Origin: Chloroflexota bacterium
GTDB lineage: Bacteria; Chloroflexota; UBA11872
Direction of reading: 5' to 3'
Assembly: GCA_026708035.1 (NCBI GenBank)
Contig: JAPOVQ010000030.1
Coordinates: 62,001 to 126,000 of the forward strand
Length of the DNA: 64,000 nucleotides
Position 1 is the stretch's first letter. Each line of letters starts with the position of its first letter. A program made the position numbers and the translations under genes. Below the pieces are notes generated by a model that made no database searches, had not been told where the DNA came from, and saw only the letters and a list, made by a program, of their open reading frames with translations. Below are positions 9,026 through 17,761 of this stretch, in pieces.

Positions 9026-10630
9026 CTACTCGGGCGTCACCTCGACCGAGAGTCGGCGCACGTCGGTTTCGGCAAGCTCAGGGCCCGACGCACGCCCGTA
9101 CAGCGTGAGGTAGCACAGCCCCGGCGCATCGCCTTGGATCGGCAACCGGCGCTCGGAGCCGTTGACGTTGACAATCGCTTCGCCGCGGCCGATGTCCCAG
9201 GCCACGGTTACCGGCGTCCACATGCCCGCCGGCAGCTCTGCGATGCCCAGGGACGCGTCCACGGCCCCATCCGTCCGTCGGTCGTTCGGACGCCAGAACG
9301 CTTCATCCAGCACGAGGTCAACGCCAAGCGCGTCCGCCGCGCGCCGAATCTCGAAACGCAGCTCGCCTTTCGGACCGAAGGGGAAGTTCCGCACAGCCGC
9401 CGTGGGCCGCTCGTCCACGCGGTGTAGCCGCAGCATCGCCTCGCCGTCCTCGTGGGCCACGCCGACTCCGCCGCAGCCGTTGGTGGACCAGCCGCGCAGC
9501 CCATGCGTAAAGTCGTCGGCGTCGGTCGTTTCGGTCAGCACGTCGGGGTCGAAGACTACGTAGTCTGTCTCGACTCTTCGCCAGCCGGCAATCACGTGCG
9601 CGAACTGGACCAGGACGCGGCCGTCGGATAGCGGGTTGATGATCGGGTAGCTCACCTGGTCGTCCACGTTGTCGTGGTCGATCTGCCGCGCGAACTCGCG
9701 GTAGCCCTGCCAGGTGGCCCCGTCGTCATCTGAAATGGCGGCATTCATGACATGCCGCGACGCGTGGACGTTGCGCGCCTCGCCGCCGAAGGGCGGGCCC
9801 TGCGTGTTGTTCCAGACGAGCATCAAGCGCCCGTCGGCCAGGCGCGCGGCGGAGCAGGGTGAGTTTGGCGCTCGAAAGCGCGTCGGCTGCGGCGGGCTCC
9901 AGGTGCGGCCATCGCTCGAGAACGACTCGTAGAGGCGTCGGAACTGGGTGCGAATGACCATCCAGACCCGGCCGTCGCCAAGCTCCGCGGCCGTGGGCTC
10001 AACCGCCCCCGAGTGGCTGTGGCGCCCGCCCGAGGGCACCGGGATTTCCGTTGAGTCCGCGTGCCACGTGCGCCCGCCGTCGTCCGAATAGCACGACTTG
10101 GCGACGTTCTTGCCGGCCTCGCGGTCGAAATCGTAGAAGTGCAGCGGCAGCAGCAGCCGTCCGGTGGAAAGCTGCGTGAACCCCAGCAGCGCCCCGGTGT
10201 ATTCACGGCCGTAGTCGACCCGGTGCGGGGGTTCCCAGGTGGCGCCGCCGTCTCGTGACGCGACGTGGAAGACGTCACAACGCATCTCGTCGCGACCCGG
10301 ACGCTCGATGTCCTTGGGCCACTTGAGGAACCGCATGCCGATTCCGTGCAGGTCGCCGTTGCGGTCGACGAGGGCTCGACCAAGCGTCCAGAGCCCCGCG
10401 CTGCCGGGCATGGTGTGCACTATCTCCGACTCGGACCAGACGATGGGTATGCCGCGACCGCGTCGCATCACCAGGCGCTCCGGCGTCCACGGATCGTCGA
10501 AGGCCGCGCCCCCCAGCGTCTCTTGGAAGGGAGGCTTTCCCTCGGCCGTCAGCGTGAAGAACTGCCCGTTGGGCAGCTCGACGATCTGCCCGAGCCTGGT
10601 GCCGGCGCGGTAGCGGGGAGTGGCGAGCAT
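9026..10630 (-). CDS. Sialidase-like BNR/Asp-box repeat protein with C-terminal extra domain
   Basis: This 534-residue protein is predicted to form a six-bladed sialidase-type propeller. Seen: several Asp boxes (S-x-D-x-G-x-T-W), including SRDGGATW, YSDDGGRTW, SSDGRTW and SDDDGATW, in the first 380 residues. About 130 further residues include RFEIRRAADALGVDLVLDEAFW, which look like a beta-sandwich. The ATG at 10630 was chosen because AAAGAAAGGGAC precedes it and the upstream extension is arginine-rich and non-homologous. It diverges from the DapA-like gene 111 bp away, so they may share control. True exo-sialidase activity cannot be claimed; the family also covers other glycan-active and non-catalytic propellers. 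Confidence 0.8.
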   Translation of the reverse strand: MLATPRYRAGTRLGQIVELPNGQFFTLTAEGKPPFQETLGGAAFDDPWTPERLVMRRGRGIPIVWSESEIVHTMPGSAGLWTLGRALVDRNGDLHGIGMRFLKWPKDIERPGRDEMRCDVFHVASRDGGATWEPPHRVDYGREYTGALLGFTQLSTGRLLLPLHFYDFDREAGKNVAKSCYSDDGGRTWHADSTEIPVPSGGRHSHSGAVEPTAAELGDGRVWMVIRTQFRRLYESFSSDGRTWSPPQPTRFRAPNSPCSAARLADGRLMLVWNNTQGPPFGGEARNVHASRHVMNAAISDDDGATWQGYREFARQIDHDNVDDQVSYPIINPLSDGRVLVQFAHVIAGWRRVETDYVVFDPDVLTETTDADDFTHGLRGWSTNGCGGVGVAHEDGEAMLRLHRVDERPTAAVRNFPFGPKGELRFEIRRAADALGVDLVLDEAFWRPNDRRTDGAVDASLGIAELPAGMWTPVTVAWDIGRGEAIVNVNGSERRLPIQGDAPGLCYLTLYGRASGPELAETDVRRLSVEVTPE

Positions 10631-10741
10631 CGGGTCGTCCCTTTCTTTCAAAGGCAAGACCGGCGAGCGGCGCGCAAGCCTACCAGCGGGCCGGGGAGAC
10701 CTTGGGATACGCTGCGGAATCGCCCGACGGGAGAGCCGCGC

Positions 10742-11680
10742 ATGGCCAAGCCGCACCGAATGACGCCAGACGAGATCAAGACGCAACTCGAAGGCCCGGT
10801 GATGTCGATTCCAACCAGTTTCCTGGCCGACGGCCCGATCGACTACGACGGCGTCGCCAACATCATCGAGACCGGAATCGCGGGCGGCACCCAGGTCGCG
10901 CTGCTCACGATCGGCGACAGCCAGTTCGCCTACATGCGCGAGCAGGAAGTGGCGGACATCACGCGTTTCGTCGTGGAGCGCACGGCCGGACGCGCGATGG
11001 TCGTCGCCGCTACGGGCCTATGGGCCACGACGCAGTCGGTTGAGTTCGCGCACTTCGCGCGCGAGGTCGGCGCGGACGTGGTGATGGCCGCGCCATCCGG
11101 TCAGCTGGGCGATCCCGTCGGCATGGCGGCCCACTACAAGGCCGTGGCCGCGGTCATGCCCGTGATGGTCGTCGGCTTTCCGCCGCACGAAATGCTGCAT
11201 CGGCTGGTGGACGAGCCGAACATCTGCTGCATGAAGGAAGACGGCACCGACGCCTACGCCGTGCAGACCATCGAGGAGTTCGACGGCCACTGGAAGTTCA
11301 TGAGCGGCGGCAAGCTTGGGCGCCACATGCTGCAATGGACCTACGGCTGCCGCAGCTTCATGGACTGGTCCACCAGCTTCGCGCCCCAGGTGGGCAACCG
11401 GTTCTGGGAAGCGCTCCAATCCGGCGACGTGCCCGACGCGGCGCGAGTGGTGCGGGACATCGAGACACCGCTGTTCGATTTGTCCGGCCATCCCAAGGTG
11501 GTTCGCATTGGCAAGGCATTCCCCGGCGGGTGGCAGTCGCTCTGGCGCGCGTGCCTGGAGCTGAATGGCATCGCGTCGCGGCACCTGCGGCTGCCGCACA
11601 CGTCGGCGGATGAGGCCGACCTCGAGCGAGTCAAGCCGGAGCTCGAGCGGCTGGGCCTGGTGGGGGCGTCCTCCGGCTAA
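10742..11680 (+). CDS. Dihydrodipicolinate synthase/N-acetylneuraminate lyase family protein
   Basis: This 312-residue TIM-barrel protein is of the DapA/NanA superfamily: class I aldolases using a Schiff-base Lys on pyruvate-like substrates. Seen: SIPTSFLADGPIDYDGV at the N-terminus (family 'tP...dg.iD'), LLTIGDSQFAYM where the family has 'GttGE...L', and CCMKEDG with the candidate Schiff-base Lys. The conserved Tyr strand (YN.P) reads VMVVGFPP, so the usual proton-shuttling Tyr is missing. It is a distant paralogue of the three tandem genes at 31.5-34.2 kb. The divergent BNR gene and nearby sugar genes suggest keto-acid cleavage or dehydration, but the reaction is unknown. Confidence 0.82.
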   Translation: MAKPHRMTPDEIKTQLEGPVMSIPTSFLADGPIDYDGVANIIETGIAGGTQVALLTIGDSQFAYMREQEVADITRFVVERTAGRAMVVAATGLWATTQSVEFAHFAREVGADVVMAAPSGQLGDPVGMAAHYKAVAAVMPVMVVGFPPHEMLHRLVDEPNICCMKEDGTDAYAVQTIEEFDGHWKFMSGGKLGRHMLQWTYGCRSFMDWSTSFAPQVGNRFWEALQSGDVPDAARVVRDIETPLFDLSGHPKVVRIGKAFPGGWQSLWRACLELNGIASRHLRLPHTSADEADLERVKPELERLGLVGASSG

Positions 11681-11817
11681 TCGACGTCGCCCCGGTCCGA
11701 CGGATGATCGGCGCGTCGCCAAAATGAACGGCATTCGCGCGGCAAATGCGTCAGACGCCGCGTGACCTCGGTCGGATAGCCGTCAGGTCCGTGCGAACGA
11801 TCGGCTGAAGGTAGCGG

Positions 11818-12789
11818 CTACTCGCCCGACTGGCTGCGCCCGCGCACGTCGAAGGCGTCGCGCAGGCCGTCACCCATGAAGTTGATGGACAGGACCGCAA
11901 TGCTGATCGCGGCGCCCGGAGCGATCCACAGCCACGGGAATCCGGCCAGGAAGGCGATGCCGCGCGCGCTGTTGATCATGGAGCCCCAGCTTGCGGCGGG
12001 CTCCGTCACGCCGAACCCGAGGAAGCTCAGTCCGGCCTCGGCGAGAATCGCGCCGGCCACGCCCAGGGTGATGGCCACGGTCACCGGACCGACGATGTTC
12101 GGCAGGATATGGCGCGCGATGATGTGCCGTTGACCGGCGCCCAGGGCGCGCGACGCCATGACGTACTCCAGCTCGCGCATCACCAGGATGTTGCCGCGGA
12201 ACAACCGCGCCAGGCCGGGCCAGCCGAAGATTCCGATGATTACCATGATGTTGAAAATATTCGGGCCAGTAATACCGGCCAGAATGATGATCAGAATGAA
12301 CGTCGGGAAGGTCATCACAAAGTCCGTGAACCGCATTAACGCATCGTCGATGTATCCGCCGGCGAGTCCCGCAATGGATCCGATGATGAATCCGATGACG
12401 ACGTAGATGGAAACCGCCACGATGCCCACCGACAGCGACACGCGCGCGCCCTGCAGAATGCGGCTGAACACGTCGCGCCCGACTTGATCGGTCCCCATCC
12501 AGTTCACGGTGTCCGGGGGTCGGTTGACTTTGTACAGGTGCGGCTTCTCGGGATCGAACGGCGACACGACGGCCTGGCTGGCGGCCAGCAACGCCATGAT
12601 GATGAGACAAATGAATCCCGCGAGGGCCAGCTTGTGCGAGAGGAATCGGCGAATCGCCCGTCGAAACGGCGACAGCTCCGGGGGAAGGTGGATGAGGCTG
12701 TCGTCGGCCGCCAGATCCGCAGCCGCCTGAGACATGCCCCCACCAGTCTGAGAGGCGGATGCGCCCGTAGCTCGGCTCTCGGTGCTCAT
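11818..12789 (-). CDS. ABC transporter permease, DppC/OppC-type
   Basis: This inner-membrane subunit of a peptide/nickel-type importer has about 323 residues. Seen: an N-terminal OppC_N-like stretch (RRFLSHKLALAGFICLIIMALL) with one membrane segment, then the BPD_transp_1 domain with the EAA-type loop ASRALGAGQRHIIARHILPN, and the C-terminal family ending INFMGDGLRDAFD. ATG 12789 is preceded by AGGAG and lies 19 nt after the stop of the permease gene upstream on this strand, so the two form an operon. No ATPase gene follows; the ATPases must be encoded elsewhere. The binding protein at 7.2-9.0 kb is a plausible partner. Confidence 0.93.
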   Translation of the reverse strand: MSTESRATGASASQTGGGMSQAAADLAADDSLIHLPPELSPFRRAIRRFLSHKLALAGFICLIIMALLAASQAVVSPFDPEKPHLYKVNRPPDTVNWMGTDQVGRDVFSRILQGARVSLSVGIVAVSIYVVIGFIIGSIAGLAGGYIDDALMRFTDFVMTFPTFILIIILAGITGPNIFNIMVIIGIFGWPGLARLFRGNILVMRELEYVMASRALGAGQRHIIARHILPNIVGPVTVAITLGVAGAILAEAGLSFLGFGVTEPAASWGSMINSARGIAFLAGFPWLWIAPGAAISIAVLSINFMGDGLRDAFDVRGRSQSGE

Positions 12790-12808
12790 GCGCCCCTTCG
12801 CTCCTGAC

Positions 12809-13777
12809 TCACGTGTGGCGCACGCGCGGGTCGACCCACGCATACGCAATGTCCGTAAGGAGATTTGCCGCCAGCGTAATCACTGACGAGATGATCAGCA
12901 CGCCCATGATGACCGGGTAGTCACGCTGCAAGAGGGCCGTGTAGCCCAGCAAGCCGATTCCCGGCCAGCGAAAGATCGTTTCGACAATCAACGCGCCGCC
13001 GAACAGCACCGGCAGCCGCAGACCGATCAGCGTGACGATGGGGATCAGCGCGTTGCGGAACACGTGCTTCCAGAGAATCAGCCGCTCACTGAGTCCCTTG
13101 GCCCGGGCCGTCGTCACAAAGTCGGCGGAGATGGTGTCGAGCACGGACGCACGCGCATAGCGCATCAGGCCGGCGATGTCGTTCATCGCCAGCGCGAACA
13201 CCGGCAGCACCGCGTGGTGCAGCAGGTCCCAGTTGATGCCGGTTTCGCCACCGGGCGTCCACATGCCGAACGTTGGGAACCACCCCAGCGTCACCGCGAA
13301 GATGAACATTCCCATCAGGGCGAAGAAGAACTCCGGCACCGACAGCATGAAGAACGCGCTGATCGTGAGCGTGTAGTCCAGGCGCGAGTACTGGTAAAGC
13401 GCGGAAATCACACCAAACAGCAAGCCAAGGGCCAGGCCTACCGCCACCGTGGCCGTCATCAAGCTGATCGTCGGCGGCAGCCGGTCGAGGATCAGTTCCA
13501 GCACGGGCACATTGTGCGTCTGGATGGAGTAGCCCAGATTGCCTTGGATGGCTTCCTTCAGCCAGAGGAAGTACTGCACGGGCACCGGCTTGTCGAGTCC
13601 GTACTGGGCGAGAAGCTCGTCGATCTCGTGCGGGCCCATATAGAGCATCTCTTCGGGATCGATCAACGCCTGAATCGGGTCGCCCGGTGCGAGCTGGAAG
13701 ACGATGAACGAGGTCAGGGACAGCAAGAACATCAGCGGAATCGAGATGAGAACGCGACGGATGATGTATTGGGTCAT
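12809..13777 (-). CDS. ABC transporter permease, DppB/OppB-type
   Basis: This 322-residue inner-membrane protein is full length for the family. Seen: the hallmark N-terminus YIIRRVLISIPLMFLLSLTSFIVFQLAPGDP, a periplasmic region ending in GYSIQTHNVPV, about six membrane segments, the EAA loop TARAKGLSERLILWKHVFRNALIP, and the C-terminal LLTDIAYAWVDPRVR. It is first in the two-gene permease operon, with its start facing the four-gene BNR cluster across a 248-bp divergent region. Substrates of this family range from peptides to oligosaccharides and opines; the context favours a sugar-derived compound, as inference only. Confidence 0.94.
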   Translation of the reverse strand: MTQYIIRRVLISIPLMFLLSLTSFIVFQLAPGDPIQALIDPEEMLYMGPHEIDELLAQYGLDKPVPVQYFLWLKEAIQGNLGYSIQTHNVPVLELILDRLPPTISLMTATVAVGLALGLLFGVISALYQYSRLDYTLTISAFFMLSVPEFFFALMGMFIFAVTLGWFPTFGMWTPGGETGINWDLLHHAVLPVFALAMNDIAGLMRYARASVLDTISADFVTTARAKGLSERLILWKHVFRNALIPIVTLIGLRLPVLFGGALIVETIFRWPGIGLLGYTALLQRDYPVIMGVLIISSVITLAANLLTDIAYAWVDPRVRHT

Positions 13778-14025
13778 GTCATCCCTTCACGCCGAAGCGT
13801 ATTCCGTGAGTAGCGCGTCCGCCGTGCGCAAGAATTCCGGGCACGCGCATGCTACTCAATTCACGTTGTGACCGGCAACACGGCGAACGGCACGGTCGGC
13901 GACGCGAGGATTCGCTGGGTCGCAATTCCAATCGGACTCTGGAGATTCGCGCGGCGCGAGCCGACGTGGTGTACTCGGGTCACGACGGTTTCGCGGCCCG
14001 GCGGGCCTCAAAGGAGCTCAGGCCC
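13778..14025. other. Divergent intergenic region, presumed promoters
   Basis: This 248-bp gap separates the leftward permease operon from the rightward BNR cluster, so it must hold the leader of at least one of them. AAGGAG at 14011-14016 is the ribosome-binding site of the first BNR gene. No convincing -35/-10 pair or operator palindrome could be picked out. Confidence 0.4.
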
Positions 14026-15234
14026 ATGCTGACCACGGCGACCTATGCCCGCGGCGGACGGCGCGCCACCATCTCGGTCGAGCGCATCGACACGTTTCTC
14101 GAGTACACCGACACCATCGTCAACTTTCCGGGAATCGTCGTGCTCGACGGGGATCGGCTGGTGCTGAGCGCCAATCACGCCCGCCACGGCGACTTCGACG
14201 GCGAGCCGCTGCGCACGTTCCTGTCCGAGGACGGCGGCGCTTCCTGGACGCTGCTGGGTTTCGACAGCCCCTTCCTGGACGCCCACCCGCTGACCGGCGA
14301 GAACTATCTCACCTTTGCCGGCGGCAACCGCGGCTATATGCGGGACGGAACCATCACCCACATTGACGTCCACCAGGCCGACCTCGAAAAGCGCGCGTGG
14401 AGCCGGCGCGAAGGCCCGATGCACGCCATCATGCAAACGCCCGACCCCACGTTTCGCTGGCGGCGCTGGAGCGGCGCCGGCGAGCCGTTGGAGAACCGCC
14501 TCATCACCCTTCAGAACACACCCTGGGAGACGGGGTCCTACGAGAACTACGCCAGGATTCTCGAGCTCGGCAACGGCGAGCTGCTCACGGCCATGGGGGT
14601 GCTGGCCGGCGCGCCGCCGCGCCTCCCCGGCGTGGACCGCCGGGGCCGCCCGCATTTCAACATGCGCTTCTCGGTGGGCATTGTCCGCTCGCACGACAAC
14701 GGCGAAACCTGGGAGGTCACGGAGGCGCTCCATCCCTGGGAGCACGAGCAGGTCTACGGCCCGCACGACCGGCCCGTCGACGAAGGATTCGACGAAGCCG
14801 ACCTGGAGATCGCGACCAACGGCGACCTGGTGCTGATCATGCGCAGCGGCTCCTACTCGCCGATATTCCAGACGCGCTCCACCGACGGCGGCGACACTTG
14901 GACCGAGCCGGAGAACATGGGCTGGCCCGCCGTGAAGCCGCGGCTCCACCTCCTGTCGAACGGCGTGCTCGCGGCCATCTCGGGTCGTGGCGGCTATGGG
15001 CATCCGCAAGTCACGCACGTGACCCTGAGCCTCGACGGCACCGGCAACCATTGGGAGACGCCCTTCGCCTTCCACACCGGACCCGGGTGCTCCTACACGA
15101 CGACATTCGTCAAGGACGGCCAGCTGCACGTCGTCTTCTCGCACTCCGACTTCACCCGCGAGATGGGCACCAATCAGCTGCCCTCACAACGCATCCGGCG
15201 AGCGGTCATCAACGTCGAGGCCCAGGATGTTTGA
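14026..15234 (+). CDS. Sialidase-like BNR protein, tandem copy 1
   Basis: This 402-residue predicted propeller is the first of four adjacent paralogues. Seen: ISVERIDTF near the N-terminus, Asp boxes SEDGGASW, SHDNGETW and STDGGDTW, the block SGSYSPIFQ, and a very conserved C-terminal region (GYGHPQVTHV, FHTGPGC, HSDFTREMGT, LPSQRIRRAVI). AAGGAG 9 nt before ATG 14026 fixes the start; the upstream extension shows no paralogue similarity. No signal peptide is seen, so it is probably cytoplasmic unless exported by another route. It is followed by copy 2 after 12 bp. Possible activities include sialidase, another exo-glycosidase or a polysaccharide-lyase-like function; none is demonstrated by motifs. 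Confidence 0.82.
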   Translation: MLTTATYARGGRRATISVERIDTFLEYTDTIVNFPGIVVLDGDRLVLSANHARHGDFDGEPLRTFLSEDGGASWTLLGFDSPFLDAHPLTGENYLTFAGGNRGYMRDGTITHIDVHQADLEKRAWSRREGPMHAIMQTPDPTFRWRRWSGAGEPLENRLITLQNTPWETGSYENYARILELGNGELLTAMGVLAGAPPRLPGVDRRGRPHFNMRFSVGIVRSHDNGETWEVTEALHPWEHEQVYGPHDRPVDEGFDEADLEIATNGDLVLIMRSGSYSPIFQTRSTDGGDTWTEPENMGWPAVKPRLHLLSNGVLAAISGRGGYGHPQVTHVTLSLDGTGNHWETPFAFHTGPGCSYTTTFVKDGQLHVVFSHSDFTREMGTNQLPSQRIRRAVINVEAQDV

Positions 15235-15246
15235 TCGGAGGCACGC

Positions 15247-16443
15247 ATGATCCGCAGCGCGATTTACACCGACGGCACGCGCTCGGTGCGCATCGGCGTC
15301 GAGCGCATCGACACCTGGCTGGAAGACCACGAGTCGATCATCAACTTCCCCGGCGTCGTCGAGCTCGACGGCGACCGGCTCTTCATTACCATCCACCACG
15401 GCCGCCACGGCGGCGAGGAACCAACGTGGGCCTTTCTTTCCGATGACGCCGGCGAAACCTGGCGCCGCTTGCCCAACGACTTTCCCCTGCTCTCCCGCGA
15501 TGCGCGCACCGGCCTCATCAACGAGACCCATGACTCGGGGGTAACCGGCCACCTGCGCGACGGCTCGTTCGTGCGCATCAACCACAGCACCGAGCACGCG
15601 CTGAGCGTGGGCTACGACCGCGCCCACGGGACCTATCACGAGCAGTTTCAGGAGGAAGACCCCACGTTTCGCTTCCATCGCTGGACCGCCGACGGCACGC
15701 CAATCGAGAGCTTCCCCTTCAAGGTGCGCGGCATCCCCTGGGATCGAGCGTCCTACCAGTGCTATTCGCGCCTGCTCGAGCTCGACGACGGCGACTTCCT
15801 CACGGCATTGGAGTGGGTCAGGATCGTGCCGGAAGCCGAATGGCAGACCCTGCCCAACCGCGTGCGCAAGACGATCACCAGCGTCTTCATCGTGCGCTCC
15901 AGCGACCGCGGCCGGAGCTGGGACTTCGTCCACGCGTTCGACGCCTACGCGCTCAAGCCGACCTACGGCCCCGCCGACCGCCGGTTGGACGAAGGCTTCA
16001 ACGAGGCCGACCTGGTCAGGCTCGCGAACGACGATCTCCTGTGCATGTTCCGCACCGGGTCGTACTCCCCCATGCACATGTCGCGCTCCGAAGACGGCGG
16101 GCGTACCTGGTCGACGCCCGTCAATGCCGGGTGGCAAGGCGTCAAGCCGCGCTTGGAGCTGCTACCCAACGGCGTGCTGGCCTGCGCCGCCGGACGCGGG
16201 GCCTACGGCCACCCGCAGGTGACCCACGTGACCCTCAGCCTGGATGGCACCGGCCGCCACTGGGAGGCGCCGTTCGCCTTCCACACCGGTCCCGGCTGCT
16301 CCTACACCTCGACCATGCAGCGCGACGACCGGCTGCACGTGGTCTACTCCCACTCCGACTTCACGCGTGACATGGGCACCAACCAGCTGCCGTCGCAGAC
16401 CATTCGCCGGGTCGTGTTGGACGTCTCCGTTCTCGATGACTGA
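15247..16443 (+). CDS. Sialidase-like BNR protein, tandem copy 2
   Basis: This 398-residue paralogue of copy 1 shares IGVERIDTW, SDDAGETW, SSDRGRSW and SEDGGRTW Asp boxes, TGSYSPMHM, and the C-terminal GAYGHPQVTHV, FHTGPGCSYT and SDFTRDMGT blocks. CGGAGG sits 5 nt before the ATG, and the gene starts 12 bp after copy 1, so the two are almost certainly cotranscribed. Its middle part (RTGLINETHDSGVTG) differs clearly from copy 1, indicating divergence around the strand-1/2 blades while the last blade is held constant. No export signal is visible. Confidence 0.82.
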   Translation: MIRSAIYTDGTRSVRIGVERIDTWLEDHESIINFPGVVELDGDRLFITIHHGRHGGEEPTWAFLSDDAGETWRRLPNDFPLLSRDARTGLINETHDSGVTGHLRDGSFVRINHSTEHALSVGYDRAHGTYHEQFQEEDPTFRFHRWTADGTPIESFPFKVRGIPWDRASYQCYSRLLELDDGDFLTALEWVRIVPEAEWQTLPNRVRKTITSVFIVRSSDRGRSWDFVHAFDAYALKPTYGPADRRLDEGFNEADLVRLANDDLLCMFRTGSYSPMHMSRSEDGGRTWSTPVNAGWQGVKPRLELLPNGVLACAAGRGAYGHPQVTHVTLSLDGTGRHWEAPFAFHTGPGCSYTSTMQRDDRLHVVYSHSDFTRDMGTNQLPSQTIRRVVLDVSVLDD

Positions 16444-16497
16444 CCGGCGGCGCCACGGAAACACGCCGGCACGCCGCCGCGCAGGAGGTTTATCCCC

Positions 16498-17664
16498 ATG
16501 ATCGAGTCCGCCACTTACACCGACAGCCAGCGCACCGCAACGCTGAGCGTCGAGCGCATCGACACCTGGCAGGAAGACACCGAGGTCATCCTCAACTTTC
16601 CCCATGTCATCGAGCTTGCCGACGACTGCCTGTTCATGCGGTTCAGCCGCTCGCAGCACGCCATCGCCGACGAGGAGCCCCATCGCGACGCCTTTTCGAC
16701 CGACGACGGCGAATCGTGGGGCGATTCGCCGCTGGGCATGGAGTTCGGCGGCGGCAGCCTGGGCTATCTCCGCGACGGCACGATCATGCGGTTGGAGCAC
16801 AACACGGTCGAGGCCAATCGGCGCACATGGGACAAGCACGTCGGCCCGTTCCACCTCGTCATGCAAGAGGACGACCCGACCTTTCGCCTGCGCACCTGGC
16901 GCTCCAACGGCGACCCCATCGACAGCCTCGAGTTCAAGATCGCCGGGCTGCCGTGGGAGACCGCCTCCTACCAGACCTACGCCAAGATTCTGGACCTCGA
17001 CGACGGCAGCCTGCTCGCCGCCATGGAGGCCCAGGTTGGCCCTCCGAGAAAGACCGACCAGATCCGCGACGACGGCCGGCACCGCTGGGAAATCACCATG
17101 ACGACCTTCATCGTCCGGTCGCGCGACCGCGGCCGGACGTGGGATTTCGTCACCGCCTTTCGACCCGAAGAGCTGAACCTGGTCTACGGCGGGGGCGACC
17201 GTCCCGTCGACGAGGGGCTCACCGAGGCCGACCTGGTCGTCGCTGCCAACGGCGACATCCTCTGCGTCAACCGCACCGGCTCGTACTCCCCCATGTGGCA
17301 GACGCGCTCGACCGACGGCGGGCACACCTGGGTAACGCCGCATCCGGTCGGCTGGCAGGGCGTCAAGCCGCGGCTCAATCTATTGCCCAACGGCGTGCTC
17401 ACCTGCGCCGCCGGCCGCGGCGGCTACGGCCACCCGCAGGTCACCCACGTGATGATCAGCCTCGACGGAACCGGCAACCATTGGGAAGCGCCGTTCTGCT
17501 TCCACACCGGTCCGGGTTGCTCCTACACCTCCACGCTAGTCCGGGACGGGAAGCTGCACGTCGTCTTCTCCGACTCCGATTTCACGCGGCCCTTCGGCAC
17601 GCACAACCTGCCCTCGCAGCGCATCCGACGCGCCGTCATCGACGTGCGCGTCCACGACAGCTGA
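16498..17664 (+). CDS. Sialidase-like BNR protein, tandem copy 3
   Basis: The shortest copy, 388 residues. Seen: LSVERIDTW, STDDGESW, SRDRGRTW and STDGGHTW Asp boxes, RTGSYSPMWQ, and the shared C-terminal GYGHPQVTHV, FHTGPGCSYT and SDFTRPFGT blocks. The early insert present in copies 1, 2 and 4 after the first Asp box is shortened here, with the segment GDSPLGMEFGGGSLG replacing it. AGGAGG lies 7 nt ahead of the ATG. It is 54 bp after copy 2 on the same strand. The function is unknown beyond the propeller prediction. Confidence 0.82.
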   Translation: MIESATYTDSQRTATLSVERIDTWQEDTEVILNFPHVIELADDCLFMRFSRSQHAIADEEPHRDAFSTDDGESWGDSPLGMEFGGGSLGYLRDGTIMRLEHNTVEANRRTWDKHVGPFHLVMQEDDPTFRLRTWRSNGDPIDSLEFKIAGLPWETASYQTYAKILDLDDGSLLAAMEAQVGPPRKTDQIRDDGRHRWEITMTTFIVRSRDRGRTWDFVTAFRPEELNLVYGGGDRPVDEGLTEADLVVAANGDILCVNRTGSYSPMWQTRSTDGGHTWVTPHPVGWQGVKPRLNLLPNGVLTCAAGRGGYGHPQVTHVMISLDGTGNHWEAPFCFHTGPGCSYTSTLVRDGKLHVVFSDSDFTRPFGTHNLPSQRIRRAVIDVRVHDS

Positions 17665-17761
17665 GCGGCGGCGCGACGAAGGCAGTCAGCGCCTCCGACG
17701 GTTCGACACGCACCGAGCCCCGGGGCTAGCATTTCGGCGCCCGACACTTGGAGTCGCATCC

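Noticed and set aside
13849-14025. N-terminal extension of the first BNR gene
   Set aside because: It has no similarity to the three paralogues, and AAGGAG lies correctly before ATG 14026.
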